This document shows positions 10,649-19,674 of a DNA stretch of 64,000 nucleotides, piece after piece. This DNA comes from Nitratireductor sp. GISD-1A_MAKvit (GTDB lineage Bacteria; Pseudomonadota; Alphaproteobacteria; Rhizobiales; Rhizobiaceae): positions 2,169,001 to 2,233,000 of the forward strand of contig NZ_CP161920.1 of NCBI RefSeq assembly GCF_040819555.1, in the 5' to 3' direction. Under the pieces are notes generated by a model that ran no database searches, was not told the DNA's origin, and saw only the letters and a list, made by a program, of their open reading frames with translations. The position numbers and the translations under genes are program-made. Within the stretch, counting starts at the first letter, position 1. Each line of letters starts with the position of its first letter.

Positions 10649-10677
10649 TTGACGCGACGCCGACGCCTCCATAGAAG
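10649..10677 (+). promoter_or_regulatory. Putative sigma-70 promoter of the suf operon
   Basis: TTGACG at 10649-10654, a 17-base spacer, then TAGAAG at 10672-10677. The -35 box matches consensus at five of six positions and the -10 box at four of six. The predicted start of transcription falls at about 10684, inside the Irr-type box at 10682-10698. Confidence 0.6.
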
Positions 10678-10681
10678 CTAG

Positions 10682-10698
10682 TTTAGAATTGTTCAAAA
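10682..10698. promoter_or_regulatory. Irr-binding ICE box upstream of suf operon
   Basis: TTTAGAA-TTG-TTCAAAA differs by one base from the published iron-control-element pattern TTTAGAAnnnTTCTAAA bound by the haem-responsive regulator Irr in rhizobia and relatives. It overlaps the predicted transcription start, a position expected for repression under low iron. Irr itself is not in the window. Confidence 0.72.
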
Positions 10699-10783
10699 AT
10701 GATGCCGCGCTTGTCAGCATCACGTTGGCAAGCCGGGTAGATAGGACGGCTCGCCCTTCGAATTCAAGGAAATTACGTCATAC

Positions 10784-10800
10784 TGGCCAAGTTTGGCCAA
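10784..10800. repeat. Direct repeat TGGCCAA x2 in suf leader
   Basis: TGGCCAA occurs at 10784-10790 and 10794-10800, exactly one helical turn apart. The core TGGCCA is itself palindromic. It lies in the untranslated leader about 100 bases downstream of the predicted start of transcription and 48 bases before the coding start. No regulator is assigned. Confidence 0.5.
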
Positions 10801-10847
10801 TAAGGCGTGAAGCAGGCGTCGGATTCGCGGAGAAAAGCGTAAAATCA

Positions 10848-12012
10848 ATGTCGGCAATGCGTGCATATCTCGACTACAACGCCAGTGCGCCTCTTTTGGA
10901 GAGTGCGCGCGCGGCAATGGTCGATGCACTGGCCCTGCCGGCGAATCCCTCATCGGTGCACACTGAAGGGCGAGCTGGCCGGCGCGTGGTCGATGATGCT
11001 CGCCGGACGGTGGCGTCGCTCGTGGGCGGCTCGCCCGAAAATGTGGTGTTCACATCGGGTGCGACCGAGGCCGCTGCCACATTGCTGACCCCGCGCTGGA
11101 AGATGGGGCGTGCGCCTCTCGTGGCTTCCGCCGTTTATGTCAGTGCGGCCGACCATCCGTGCCTATTGATGGGCGGGCGCTTTGGCGCCGGTTCCGTCAG
11201 GATGACAGGCGTCCGTCCAGACGGTCGGATCGATCTGGACGATCTTGAAATGCAGCTTTCCCGCCACGACCGGGAAGCGGGCGTTGCACTGGTGGCCATC
11301 CACGCGGTCAACAATGAGACGGGTGTCATTCAGCCGCTTGCCGAAATCGGCAGAATAGCCAGGGCCCACGGCGCCATCATCGTTTTGGATGCCGTTCAGG
11401 CTGCGGGAAGAATTAAGCTCGATATTACAGCCGGATACGCGGATTATTTCATTCTCTCCTCGCACAAGATCGGTGGTCCCAAGGGGGCTGGTGCCATTGT
11501 TGGCAGTGCGGATCTGATGATGCCTGAGCCGCTGATTGATGGCGGTGGGCAGGAAAAGGGCCATCGTGGGGGTACCGAGAATGTGCCAGCCATTGCCGGC
11601 TTCGGCGCAGCCGCAGAAGAGGCGCTCGACGCGCTCGGGCATGCGTCCACACTGACAGCCATGCGCGATCGTTTTGAGGCAACAGTCCTCAGACATGTTC
11701 CCGATGCGGTTTTCCACGGGCGAGAGGCGCCGCGTGTCGGCAATACGAGCTTTTTCTCGATACCCGGAACCAGGGCCGAAACGGCGCAGATCGCTTTTGA
11801 CCTTGCGGGCGTGGCGCTCTCGGCAGGTTCGGCCTGTTCGTCGGGGCCGGGTGGGGCCGAGCCACGTGCTGGAGGCCATGGGACTTGGGGACCAGGCAAG
11901 TGCATTGAGGATCTCCATCGGTCGAGCAACCGGTGAGAGCGAGCTGGCGCTTTTCGACGCTGCACTGGCCAATATCGCCCGGCGACGCAAGGGGGCTTTC
12001 GAGGCTGCCTGA
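10848..12012 (+). CDS. Cysteine desulfurase family protein (IscS/NifS-like), first gene of suf operon
   Basis: PLP enzyme that takes sulfur from cysteine for Fe-S assembly. The chosen start is ATG 10848 (MSAMRAYLDYNASAP); ATG 10857 is also possible. Class V aminotransferase features are present: the PLP-binding lysine in SSHKIGGPKGAG and the mobile-loop cysteine in SAGSACSSG. The frame breaks just after that cysteine by one extra G in GGGGCC at 11843-11848. Correcting it gives RVGPSHVLEAMGL and a normal C-terminus at 12012, about 387 residues. It is the first of two cysteine desulfurases in the operon (SufS is the other). Its product is closest in style to the IscS/NifS group, so it may serve a different acceptor from SufS. 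Confidence 0.88.
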
Positions 12013-12194
12013 TGCGGTGTCGTGTGACAAATGAGACTGATGAAGAATAAAATGGAGAAAAAGAAGCATATTTTATATGTGACCGGATGAAACATCCGCT
12101 CCGACGCACTACATCAGGGTTGCCGCAAGGCAATCACGGTGTGCCCAATTTGAAGACGGCCGGGTCTTGACCCCGGCATGGATGGAGAACGCAT

Positions 12195-13719
12195 ATGCCT
12201 GCCGTGCAGGAGACGATTGATCAGGTCCGCATGATCGATGTGGATCAGTACAAATATGGTTTCGAGACCCTCATCGAAAGCGATCTCGCCCCCAAGGGGC
12301 TGAATGAGGACATCATCCGTTTCATTTCGGCCAAGAAGGAAGAGCCGGAATGGATGACGGAATGGCGGCTGAACGCCTACAAGCGCTGGCAATCCATGGA
12401 AGAGCCAGGCTGGGCGCGTGTCAGCTATCCCAAGATCGATTTTCAGGACCTGCATTATTACGCGGCTCCGAAGAGCCAGTCCGGTCCCAAGTCGCTGGAT
12501 GAAGTCGATCCGGAACTGCTTCGTACTTACGAGAAGCTCGGTATCCCATTGAGGGAACAGGAGATTCTTGCTGGTGTGCGCAAGCAGGGCGAGCCGAGTG
12601 AACTGCAAGATAATCCGAGCGACAATGTCTACAGCTCCGGCCGGGTTGCGGTCGATGCGGTATTCGACTCCGTTTCGGTCGTGACCACCTTCAAGGAGGA
12701 GCTTGCCAAGGGCCGGCGTGATCTTCTGTTCGATTTCCGAGGCAATCCGCGAGCATCCCGAGCTGATCCAAAAATATCTGGGATCGGTCGTGCCGGTTTC
12801 GGACAATTATTACGCTGCGCTCAACTCGGCAGTTTTCACCGACGGTTCGTTTGTCTACGTGCCCAAGGGCGTTCGCTGCCCGATGGAATTATCAACATAT
12901 TTCCGCATCAACGAGCGCAATACCGGCCAGTTCGAGCGCACGCTGATCATTGCGGAAGAGGGCGCTTATGTGTCCTATCTGGAAGGCTGCACTGCGCCGC
13001 AACGCGACGAAAACCAGCTGCACGCGGCCGTTGTCGAGCTGATTGCGCTGGACGATGCGGAGATCAAGTACTCCACCGTTCAAAACTGGTACCCGGGTGA
13101 CTCCGAGGGCAAGGGCGGCATCTACAACTTCGTCACCAAGCGCGGCGATTGCCGGGGCAACAATTCCAAGATTTCCTGGACCCAGGTCGAGACCGGTTCG
13201 GCGATCACGTGGAAGTACCCCTCCTGCATCCTGCGTGGCGACAACAGCCGCGGCGAGTTCTACTCGATTGCCGTGTCCAACGGCCATCAGCAGATCGATT
13301 CCGGCACCAAGATGCTGCATCTGGGCAAGAACACGTCGAGCCGCATCATCTCCAAGGGCATTTCCGCCGGCAATTCGCAGAACACCTATCGCGGACAGGT
13401 TTCGGCGCACCGCAAGGCGGCCAATGCCCGCAACTTCACCCAGTGTGACAGCCTGTTGATCGGAAACGAGTGTGGCGCTCACACGGTGCCCTATATTGAA
13501 GCCAAGAATGCCACCGCGCAGTTTGAGCACGAAGCAACCACCTCGAAGATTTCCGAGGATCAGCTGTTCTATGTCATGCAGCGTGGCATTCCCGAGGAAG
13601 AGGCGATCGCTCTCATCGTCAATGGCTTCGTCAAGGACGTCATCCAGGAATTGCCGATGGAATTCGCCGTCGAGGCGCAGAAGCTTATCGGTATTTCGCT
13701 TGAAGGTTCGGTCGGCTGA
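12195..13719 (+). CDS. sufB: Fe-S cluster assembly scaffold protein SufB
   Basis: SufB joins SufC and SufD in the cytoplasmic SufBC2D scaffold that builds Fe-S clusters. The start is ATG 12195 ([13 protein letters not shown]) behind GGAGA. The frame breaks at 12710-12714, where GGGCC carries one extra G; restored, the text reads [21 protein letters not shown]. The corrected protein is about 507 residues. Conserved landmarks include [21 protein letters not shown], the beta-helix core, [19 protein letters not shown] and the C-terminal [15 protein letters not shown] segment. A 180-base gap without a recognised element separates it from the upstream desulfurase gene. Confidence 0.96.
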
Positions 13720-13746
13720 GGCCGGCGCATTTGTTTGGAAAAAATC

Positions 13747-14502
13747 ATGCTTGAGATCAAAAACCTGCACGCCCGCATCGCCGAGGATGGCACCGAGATC
13801 ATCCGGGGCCTCAACCTGTCCGTGAAGGCCGGTGAAGTGGCCGCGATCATGGGGCCAAACGGCTCCGGCAAGTCCACCCTGTCATACATCCTCGCGGGTC
13901 GTGAGGACTATGAGGTCACCGAGGGCGAGATCCTCTACAATGGTGAATCCATTCTGGAGATGGATCCGGCCGAGCGCGCTGCCTCAGGCATCTTTCTGGC
14001 CTTCCAGTACCCGCTTGAAATCCCCGGCGTTGCCACGATGGAGTTTTTGAAGACCGCCATCAACGCGCAGCGCAAGGTGCGCGGCGAGGAAGAGCTGAAG
14101 ATCCCCGAAATGCTGAAGCGCGTGCGCACTGCAGCCGACGAACTGGACATGAGCATGGACATGCTCAAGCGTCCGCTCAATGTCGGTTTCTCCGGCGGCG
14201 AGAAGAAGCGGGCCGAAATCCTGCAGATGAAGCTTCTGGAGCCGAAACTCTGCGTTCTCGACGAGACCGATTCCGGTCTCGACATCGACGCGCTGAAGAT
14301 CGTCGCCGACGGCGTAAATGCCCTGCGTTCGCCCGACCGCACCGTGCTGGTGATCACTCACTACCAGCGCCTCCTTGACTACATCGTCCCCGACACGGTT
14401 CATGTTCTTTACCGCGGCCAGGTTATCAAGTCTGGTGACAAGGATCTGGCGCTTGAGCTGGAGAAGAACGGATATGCCGGCGTCATCGACGCAGCCGCTT
14501 GA
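13747..14502 (+). CDS. sufC: Fe-S assembly ATPase SufC
   Basis: ABC-type ATPase subunit of the SufBC2D complex, soluble and without membrane helices. The chosen start is ATG 13747 (MLEIKNLHARI), with GGAA about nine bases upstream; a TTG twelve bases earlier is less likely. It has Walker A GPNGSGKST, the signature FSGGEKKR, Walker B LCVLDETDSGLD and the switch histidine in LVITHYQRLLDYI. The protein is 251 residues, normal for SufC. It follows sufB by 27 bases and precedes sufD by nine. Confidence 0.97.
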   Translation: MLEIKNLHARIAEDGTEIIRGLNLSVKAGEVAAIMGPNGSGKSTLSYILAGREDYEVTEGEILYNGESILEMDPAERAASGIFLAFQYPLEIPGVATMEFLKTAINAQRKVRGEEELKIPEMLKRVRTAADELDMSMDMLKRPLNVGFSGGEKKRAEILQMKLLEPKLCVLDETDSGLDIDALKIVADGVNALRSPDRTVLVITHYQRLLDYIVPDTVHVLYRGQVIKSGDKDLALELEKNGYAGVIDAAA

Positions 14503-14511
14503 GGTGATGAG

Positions 14512-15783
14512 ATGAACCTTCACGCTCAAAACACCATGACGGAGGCCGAGACCGCGCTGGTGGATGGCTACTCCAGCCGTTTTTCCGACCTGCCGGGCGA
14601 TGCGGAGGTCACCGTACGTCGCGATGAGGCGCTCGAGCTTCTCAAGCAGGGTTTGCCCACGCGCCGCGTCGAAGCCTGGCATTATACCGATCTGCGCCGG
14701 CTTCTGTCTTCGGTTCCGGAGTTCAAACCGGTGGCCAATGCCGAGGCGGTTTCGCCGCTGCTCGACAATGCCCTTGTCCTGCCGGTGCTCAACGGCACCG
14801 CGCATGGCCGTGATGCGGGCCCCGAGGGTCTGACCATTGCCACGCTGGCCGACAAGCTGCAGGAAGGAGCGCTGTCTGCCGAATGGCTGACGGCCTCCGA
14901 CCGTTTCGACGCCGTCGGCGCGATCAACGCGGCCTTTGTCTCTGACGGCTACTGGCTCGACCTCGCCGAGGGTGCGGAACTTGATCGTCCGATCGAGCTG
15001 CAGAACGTTCATGCGGGCGGTCAGGTCCATGGCCGCTTTGTCGTCAACGCAGCAGCCGGCTCAAAGGCGACCATCATCGAACGCCAGACCGGTGCCGGCG
15101 ATGCGCTTGCATCTTCCGTCACGCATCTGGACGTTGCCGATGGCGCGGACGTGTTCTGGATTCTGTTGCAGGAACAGCCCGATGATGCTGCCTATCTTGG
15201 CCAGTTCACGGCTTCTCTGGGTAAGAATTCGAGCCTCACGCTCTTCATTCTGAACAGCGGCGGCAAGCTTGTTCGCCAGGAAGTGAAGGTTGCAGCGCGG
15301 GGCGAAGGTTCGGATTTCAAGCTTCGCGGCGTGAACCTATTGGGTGGCGAAACCCATTGCGACGTGACCATGGTGCTCGATCACCTGGCGCCCGACACGG
15401 TCTCCACCGAGACCTTCCGCAATGTCGTCACGGGCAAGGCCAATGGCGTGTTTCAGGGTCAGATCCGTGTCGCGAAGATCGCCCAGAAAACTGACGCCAA
15501 GATGGCCTGCAACACGCTGTTGCTTTCCGATGAAGGCGGGTTTTCGTCCAAGCCCGAACTTGAGATCTTCGCCGACGATGTGGCCTGTGGCCACGGCGCG
15601 ACGGTGACCGATATCGAGGACGAGCATCTGTTCTATCTGATGGCCCGCGGTATTGACGAAAAGACCGCGCGCGGTCTGCTGGTCAAGGCATTCGTGGCCG
15701 AGGTCATCGAGGAGCTTGAGGATGAAACCGTGATCGAGGCGCTGGAGGCCAGGCTGGTCGACTGGTTCGCCGAGCACGGCTAA
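14512..15783 (+). CDS. sufD: Fe-S cluster assembly protein SufD
   Basis: 423-residue partner of SufB and SufC; a scaffold paralogue of SufB needed for iron delivery to the complex. The N-terminal helical part contains RRVEAWHYTDLRRLL, a typical SufD motif. The right-handed beta-helix core follows, ending with CNTLLLSDEGGFSSKPELEIFADDVACGHGAT and FYLMARGIDEKTARGLLVKAF, where the conserved histidine of CGHG lies at the SufB interface. It starts nine bases after sufC. The frame is intact. Confidence 0.96.
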   Translation: MNLHAQNTMTEAETALVDGYSSRFSDLPGDAEVTVRRDEALELLKQGLPTRRVEAWHYTDLRRLLSSVPEFKPVANAEAVSPLLDNALVLPVLNGTAHGRDAGPEGLTIATLADKLQEGALSAEWLTASDRFDAVGAINAAFVSDGYWLDLAEGAELDRPIELQNVHAGGQVHGRFVVNAAAGSKATIIERQTGAGDALASSVTHLDVADGADVFWILLQEQPDDAAYLGQFTASLGKNSSLTLFILNSGGKLVRQEVKVAARGEGSDFKLRGVNLLGGETHCDVTMVLDHLAPDTVSTETFRNVVTGKANGVFQGQIRVAKIAQKTDAKMACNTLLLSDEGGFSSKPELEIFADDVACGHGATVTDIEDEHLFYLMARGIDEKTARGLLVKAFVAEVIEELEDETVIEALEARLVDWFAEHG

Positions 15784-15839
15784 TCCCAAACCACTCACGC
15801 CCGCCTTTCTTGATGAGGGGCGGGCACGCGGGGTTCGAA

Positions 15840-17081
15840 ATGGACCAGAAGGTCGACACTATGCGTTATGACGTTGAAGCCGTTCGCCGGGATTTCCCCA
15901 TCCTGGCGCGCGAGGTCTACGGCAAGCCACTCGTCTATCTCGACAATGGCGCATCGGCGCAGAAGCCGCAGGCGGTGATCGATGCGATCACGCACGCTTA
16001 CAGCAATGAGTACGCCAATGTTCATCGCGGTCTGCACTTTCTCTCGAACGCCGCCACGGATGCCTATGAAAAGGCTCGTGAAACGGTCCGGCGCTTTCTG
16101 AATGCGGAAAGCACCGATCAGATCATTTTTACCAAATCGGCCACCGAGGCGATCAACACGGTCGCCTATGGCCATGCGATGCCGAATATCGGCGAGGGCG
16201 ATGAGATCGCCCTGTCGATCATGGAGCATCATTCCAACATCGTTCCCTGGCACTTCCTGCGCGAGCGCCATGGCGCGAAGCTTGCCTGGATCCCGGTCGA
16301 CGAGGAAGGCGTGCTCACCGTGGAGGCGTTTGAGAAGACGCTCACCGACCGTACGAAGCTCGTCGCCATCACGCACATGTCGAACGTGCTTGGCACGGTC
16401 ACGCCACTGAAAGAGATCATCCAGATCGCCCATGAGCGCGGCATTCCGGTTCTCGTCGATGGCAGCCAGGGGGCCGTGCATCTGCCGGTCGACGTGCAGG
16501 CGCTCGACTGCGATTTCTATGTCTGCACCGGGCACAAGCTTTACGGCCCTTCGGGCATTGGCGTGCTCTACGGCAAGAAAGAGCGCCTTGCCGCCATGCG
16601 CCCCTTTCAGGGAGGCGGCGAGATGATCGAGGACGTGACGCTCGACAATGTCACCTACAACGATCCGCCGCATCGCTTCGAGGCGGGTACGCCGCCCATC
16701 GTGCAGGCGATAGGCCTTGGCGCGGCGCTGGAATATGTTGAAGGCATTGGTCGCGAGGCGATTGCCGCCTATGAGGCGGACCTGGTGCAGTATGCGCATG
16801 AACAGCTCGGCAAGATCAATTCGCTGCGTATCTTCGGCAATGCGCCGGACAAGGGTGCGATCGTATCGTTTGAGATCGAGGGCATTCACGCGCATGATGT
16901 CTCCATGGTGATCGACCGGTCGGGCATCGCGGTCAGAGCAGGAACGCATTGCGCCCAGCCGCTCTTGAAACATTTCGGCGTGACCTCCACATGCCGTGCA
17001 TCGTTTGGCATGTACAACACGCGCGGGGAGGTCGACGCCCTCGCTGAAGCGCTTGAGAAAGCGCGGCGTTTTTTCGGATGA
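15840..17081 (+). CDS. sufS: Cysteine desulfurase SufS
   Basis: PLP-dependent desulfurase that supplies persulfide sulfur to the Suf scaffold. The chosen start is ATG 15840 (MDQKVDTMRYDVEAVRRD); ATG 15861 is an alternative with a better-spaced AAGG. Family marks: YLDNGASAQKPQAVIDA, the PLP lysine in CTGHKLYGPSGIG and the catalytic cysteine in RAGTHCAQPLL. At 413 residues it has the normal SufS length. Its stop overlaps the start of the DUF59 gene by four bases (ATGA). No SufE gene is seen in the operon, so its sulfur acceptor lies elsewhere or is one of the neighbours. Confidence 0.96.
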   Translation: MDQKVDTMRYDVEAVRRDFPILAREVYGKPLVYLDNGASAQKPQAVIDAITHAYSNEYANVHRGLHFLSNAATDAYEKARETVRRFLNAESTDQIIFTKSATEAINTVAYGHAMPNIGEGDEIALSIMEHHSNIVPWHFLRERHGAKLAWIPVDEEGVLTVEAFEKTLTDRTKLVAITHMSNVLGTVTPLKEIIQIAHERGIPVLVDGSQGAVHLPVDVQALDCDFYVCTGHKLYGPSGIGVLYGKKERLAAMRPFQGGGEMIEDVTLDNVTYNDPPHRFEAGTPPIVQAIGLGAALEYVEGIGREAIAAYEADLVQYAHEQLGKINSLRIFGNAPDKGAIVSFEIEGIHAHDVSMVIDRSGIAVRAGTHCAQPLLKHFGVTSTCRASFGMYNTRGEVDALAEALEKARRFFG

Positions 17082-17488
17082 ACAAGATGACTGAAACACC
17101 GCAGCAGGACACCGGCCAGACGGGCGAAGGCTCATCCCCGCAGGAAACGGAGGCCAGGACGTCTTCCATCCCGCAGGAGGAGCTCGCACGGCTCACGGAT
17201 GATATCGTCAGTGCGTTGAAAACCGTCTACGATCCCGAAATCCCGGCCGACATCTACGAGCTTGGTCTGATCTACAAGGTCGATATCGAGGATGACCGCT
17301 CCGTAAAGATCGACATGACGCTGACCGCGCCTGGCTGTCCGGTTGCCGGTGAGATGCCTGGATGGGTTCAGAACGCCGTGAGTACCGTGGAAGGCGTCAG
17401 CGACGTTGAGGTGACCATGGTCTTCGATCCGCCCTGGACCCCTGATCGCATGTCCGAAGAAGCGCAGTTCGCGGTGGGCTGGTATTGA
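17078..17488 (+). CDS. SUF-system DUF59 (MIP18/PaaD-like) Fe-S assembly protein
   Basis: 136-residue protein with an acidic, low-complexity N-terminus (about 35 residues) followed by a DUF59 domain: VYDPEIPADIYELGLIYKVDIE, TAPGCPVAGEMPGW with the conserved cysteine, and VFDPPWTPDRMSEEA. DUF59 proteins, often called SufT, act in maturation or transfer of Fe-S clusters. The four-base overlap with sufS implies translational coupling. The identification as a family member is firm; the exact step is not known from sequence. Confidence 0.92.
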   Translation: MNKMTETPQQDTGQTGEGSSPQETEARTSSIPQEELARLTDDIVSALKTVYDPEIPADIYELGLIYKVDIEDDRSVKIDMTLTAPGCPVAGEMPGWVQNAVSTVEGVSDVEVTMVFDPPWTPDRMSEEAQFAVGWY

Positions 17489-17588
17489 CCGAACATGAGG
17501 CGACCCTCTTGCAACGGCAGCGTTGGTCGCCCATCTTCATGACAAGCCCTTTCCGCGAGCCTTTCACTCGCCGCGAACGGAGAAGTTG

Positions 17589-17969
17589 ATGAGCCGATTT
17601 CAAGTGATGACCATGACGGATGCAGCCGCCAAGCGCGTTCGCGAGATCGTTGCTGGCCGCGAAGGGGCGACCGGTGTGCGAGTCGGCATCAAGAAGGGCG
17701 GATGTGCCGGGATGGAATACACGGTCGACCTTGTCACCGAGGCCGATCCCAAGGACGATCATGTGGAACATGACGGTGCGCATGTTTATGTCGCGCCTGA
17801 GGCTGCCCTGTTCCTGCTTGGCACCGAACTCGATTTCGAGGTGACCAGGCTGCGCACCGGCTTCACCTTCAACAATCCCAACCAGACGTCGGCCTGTGGT
17901 TGCGGCGAATCCATCGAGTTGAAGCCTGCAGACCTGAAGGCACTCGCCGAAGCGCGTGGCACGGTCTGA
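17589..17969 (+). CDS. sufA: A-type Fe-S cluster carrier SufA
   Basis: HesB/IscA-family protein of 126 residues that carries clusters from the scaffold to client enzymes. The start is ATG 17589 (MSRFQVMTMTDAAAKRV) with GGAGAAG upstream; the 22-codon extension to 17523 is unlikely. The three cluster-ligating cysteines are present in GGCAGMEYT and in SACGCGES near the C-terminus. It is the last gene of the suf operon and is followed by a terminator at 18030. Confidence 0.95.
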   Translation: MSRFQVMTMTDAAAKRVREIVAGREGATGVRVGIKKGGCAGMEYTVDLVTEADPKDDHVEHDGAHVYVAPEAALFLLGTELDFEVTRLRTGFTFNNPNQTSACGCGESIELKPADLKALAEARGTV

Positions 17970-18029
17970 TCTCAACCGGTTGAAGGAGTTTTCCCCTCCG
18001 GGCGCGAATATTTCTTGCCACACAAAGAC

Positions 18030-18068
18030 AACCGCCGATGGCTTGGGGCCCGCGGCGGTTTTTGTTTG
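18030..18068 (+). terminator. Intrinsic terminator of the suf operon
   Basis: AACCGCCG (18030-18037) pairs with CGGCGGTT (18053-18060), followed by TTTGTTTG. It lies 60 bases after sufA and just before the convergent helicase gene. Confidence 0.85.
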
Positions 18069-18088
18069 TCCGGAAATGAATAGATCCG

Positions 18089-19546
18089 TCAGGTCTTCAC
18101 CGGAATCTTCATGAACGCGGGGACATCGTCACCAAAGCCCACGGTGGTGTTGTCGTCGTCCCGTGACTTGCGCCTGTTTTCCCGCCGCGGTTCTGCCGAC
18201 TGCGGCTTTCCCTTGCGTTCGGAATTGTCCGACTTGATGTCTTCCTTGCGCGCTTTCCTGTCGGAGCCCTGCGTCGCTTCCGGACTTTCCGGCGTCTCGG
18301 CATCTTTCTTTACCGTCCGCCTGGAGCTGCCGCGACCGCGCTTTTCCTCTGTGCTGCTCATCTCGTCAGCCTGAAGCGTGGTCAGGTCGCCATCGAGCCA
18401 TTCGACGTCCTGGCCGATCAGTTTTTCGATCGAATCCATGTATTTGCGGTCCGCCTTGGTGATCAGCGTGAACGCCTTTCCATCGCGTCCGGCACGTCCG
18501 GTTCGACCGATGCGATGGACATAGTCGTCAGCATGCGTCGGGATGTCGAAGTTGAAGACATGGCTGACCGCTGGAATGTCCAGACCGCGTGCAGCAACGT
18601 CTGAGGCGACCAGAAGCTTGAGATTGCCCTTGCGGAAGTTCTCCAGCATCGTCATGCGCGCGCGCTGATCCATATCGCCATGCAAGGCGCCGGCATCATA
18701 TTCGTGCCTGACCAGCGAGCGGAAAAGGGTCGCAACTTCACTCTTGCGGTTGCAGAAAATGATGGCGTTCTTGAGTGTGTCGCCTTCTGCATCGATGAGC
18801 TTGCGCAGCCGGTCACGCTTGTCCCAGGGTTTGTTGCCGCATTTGACAAAACGCTGGGTGATGTTCGTTGCCGTTGTCGCAGGTTTGGACACTTCCACCC
18901 GAACCGGCGCCTGAAGAAACTGCTGGGTCAGCTTGGTGATCTCAGGCGGCATGGTCGCCGAAAAGAAAAGTGTCTGCCGGGTGAACGGGATGAGCTTGCA
19001 GATGCGCTCGATATCGGGAATGAAGCCCATGTCGAGCATGCGGTCGGCTTCATCGATGACGAGAATGTCGACGCCTGTCAGAAGAAGTTTTCCGCGCTCG
19101 AAATGATCGAGCAGTCGACCGGGGGTCGCGATCAGGACATCGGCTCCGCGCTCCAGCTTCTTTTCCTGTTCGTCGAAGGAAACTCCGCCGATCAGCAGCG
19201 CGATGTTGAGCCGGTGATTCTTGCCGTATTTTACAAAATTCTCTTCCACCTGAGCAGCGAGTTCGCGCGTTGGTTCGAGAATGAGGGTGCGTGGCATGCG
19301 CGCCCTGGCACGACCGCGCTCCAGACGCGTGAGCATGGGCAGCACGAAAGATGCGGTCTTTCCGGTGCCTGTTTGTGCGATGCCGAGCACATCCTTGCCG
19401 CCCAGCGCATGCGGTATCGCACCTGCCTGGATCGGTGTGGGCTGCGTGTAGCCTGCATCGGCCACGGCGGAAAGGACCTTTTGGGACAGGCCCAGATCGG
19501 AAAATGTCAACGCTTCCTGAGCGGTGTCTTGTTCTTCTGCTGGCAC
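18089..19546 (-). CDS. DEAD-box ATP-dependent RNA helicase (RhlE-like)
   Basis: 485-residue RNA helicase, probably acting in ribosome assembly or RNA decay. Motifs appear in canonical order: Q motif (GYTQPTPIQ), I (AQTGTGKT), Ia (PTRELA), GG/TPGR, II (VIDEADRM), III (FFSATMP), V (DVAARGLDIPAV) and VI (HRIGRTGRAG). The C-terminal tail of about 110 residues is rich in Lys, Arg, Ser and Glu and looks disordered and RNA-binding, as in RhlE. It is convergent with sufA and separated from nadK by about 130 bases. The subfamily is inferred. Confidence 0.93.
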   Translation of the reverse strand: MPAEEQDTAQEALTFSDLGLSQKVLSAVADAGYTQPTPIQAGAIPHALGGKDVLGIAQTGTGKTASFVLPMLTRLERGRARARMPRTLILEPTRELAAQVEENFVKYGKNHRLNIALLIGGVSFDEQEKKLERGADVLIATPGRLLDHFERGKLLLTGVDILVIDEADRMLDMGFIPDIERICKLIPFTRQTLFFSATMPPEITKLTQQFLQAPVRVEVSKPATTATNITQRFVKCGNKPWDKRDRLRKLIDAEGDTLKNAIIFCNRKSEVATLFRSLVRHEYDAGALHGDMDQRARMTMLENFRKGNLKLLVASDVAARGLDIPAVSHVFNFDIPTHADDYVHRIGRTGRAGRDGKAFTLITKADRKYMDSIEKLIGQDVEWLDGDLTTLQADEMSSTEEKRGRGSSRRTVKKDAETPESPEATQGSDRKARKEDIKSDNSERKGKPQSAEPRRENRRKSRDDDNTTVGFGDDVPAFMKIPVKT

Positions 19547-19674
19547 GTTTTGGCTGTCTTTGTTCCTGCGGCGGAATGCCGCCGTTAATAGGGCTCGGGG
19601 CCCGAATCCCTTGAGGGCGTACGGGTTGGCGCCTGCGTTGTCAACAGATCAGTTGCCGTAAAGTCATCTAATGT

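Noticed and set aside
10689-10847. N-terminal extension of the IscS-like enzyme
   Set aside because: It would start inside the Irr box; the enzyme family begins near RAYLDYNA.
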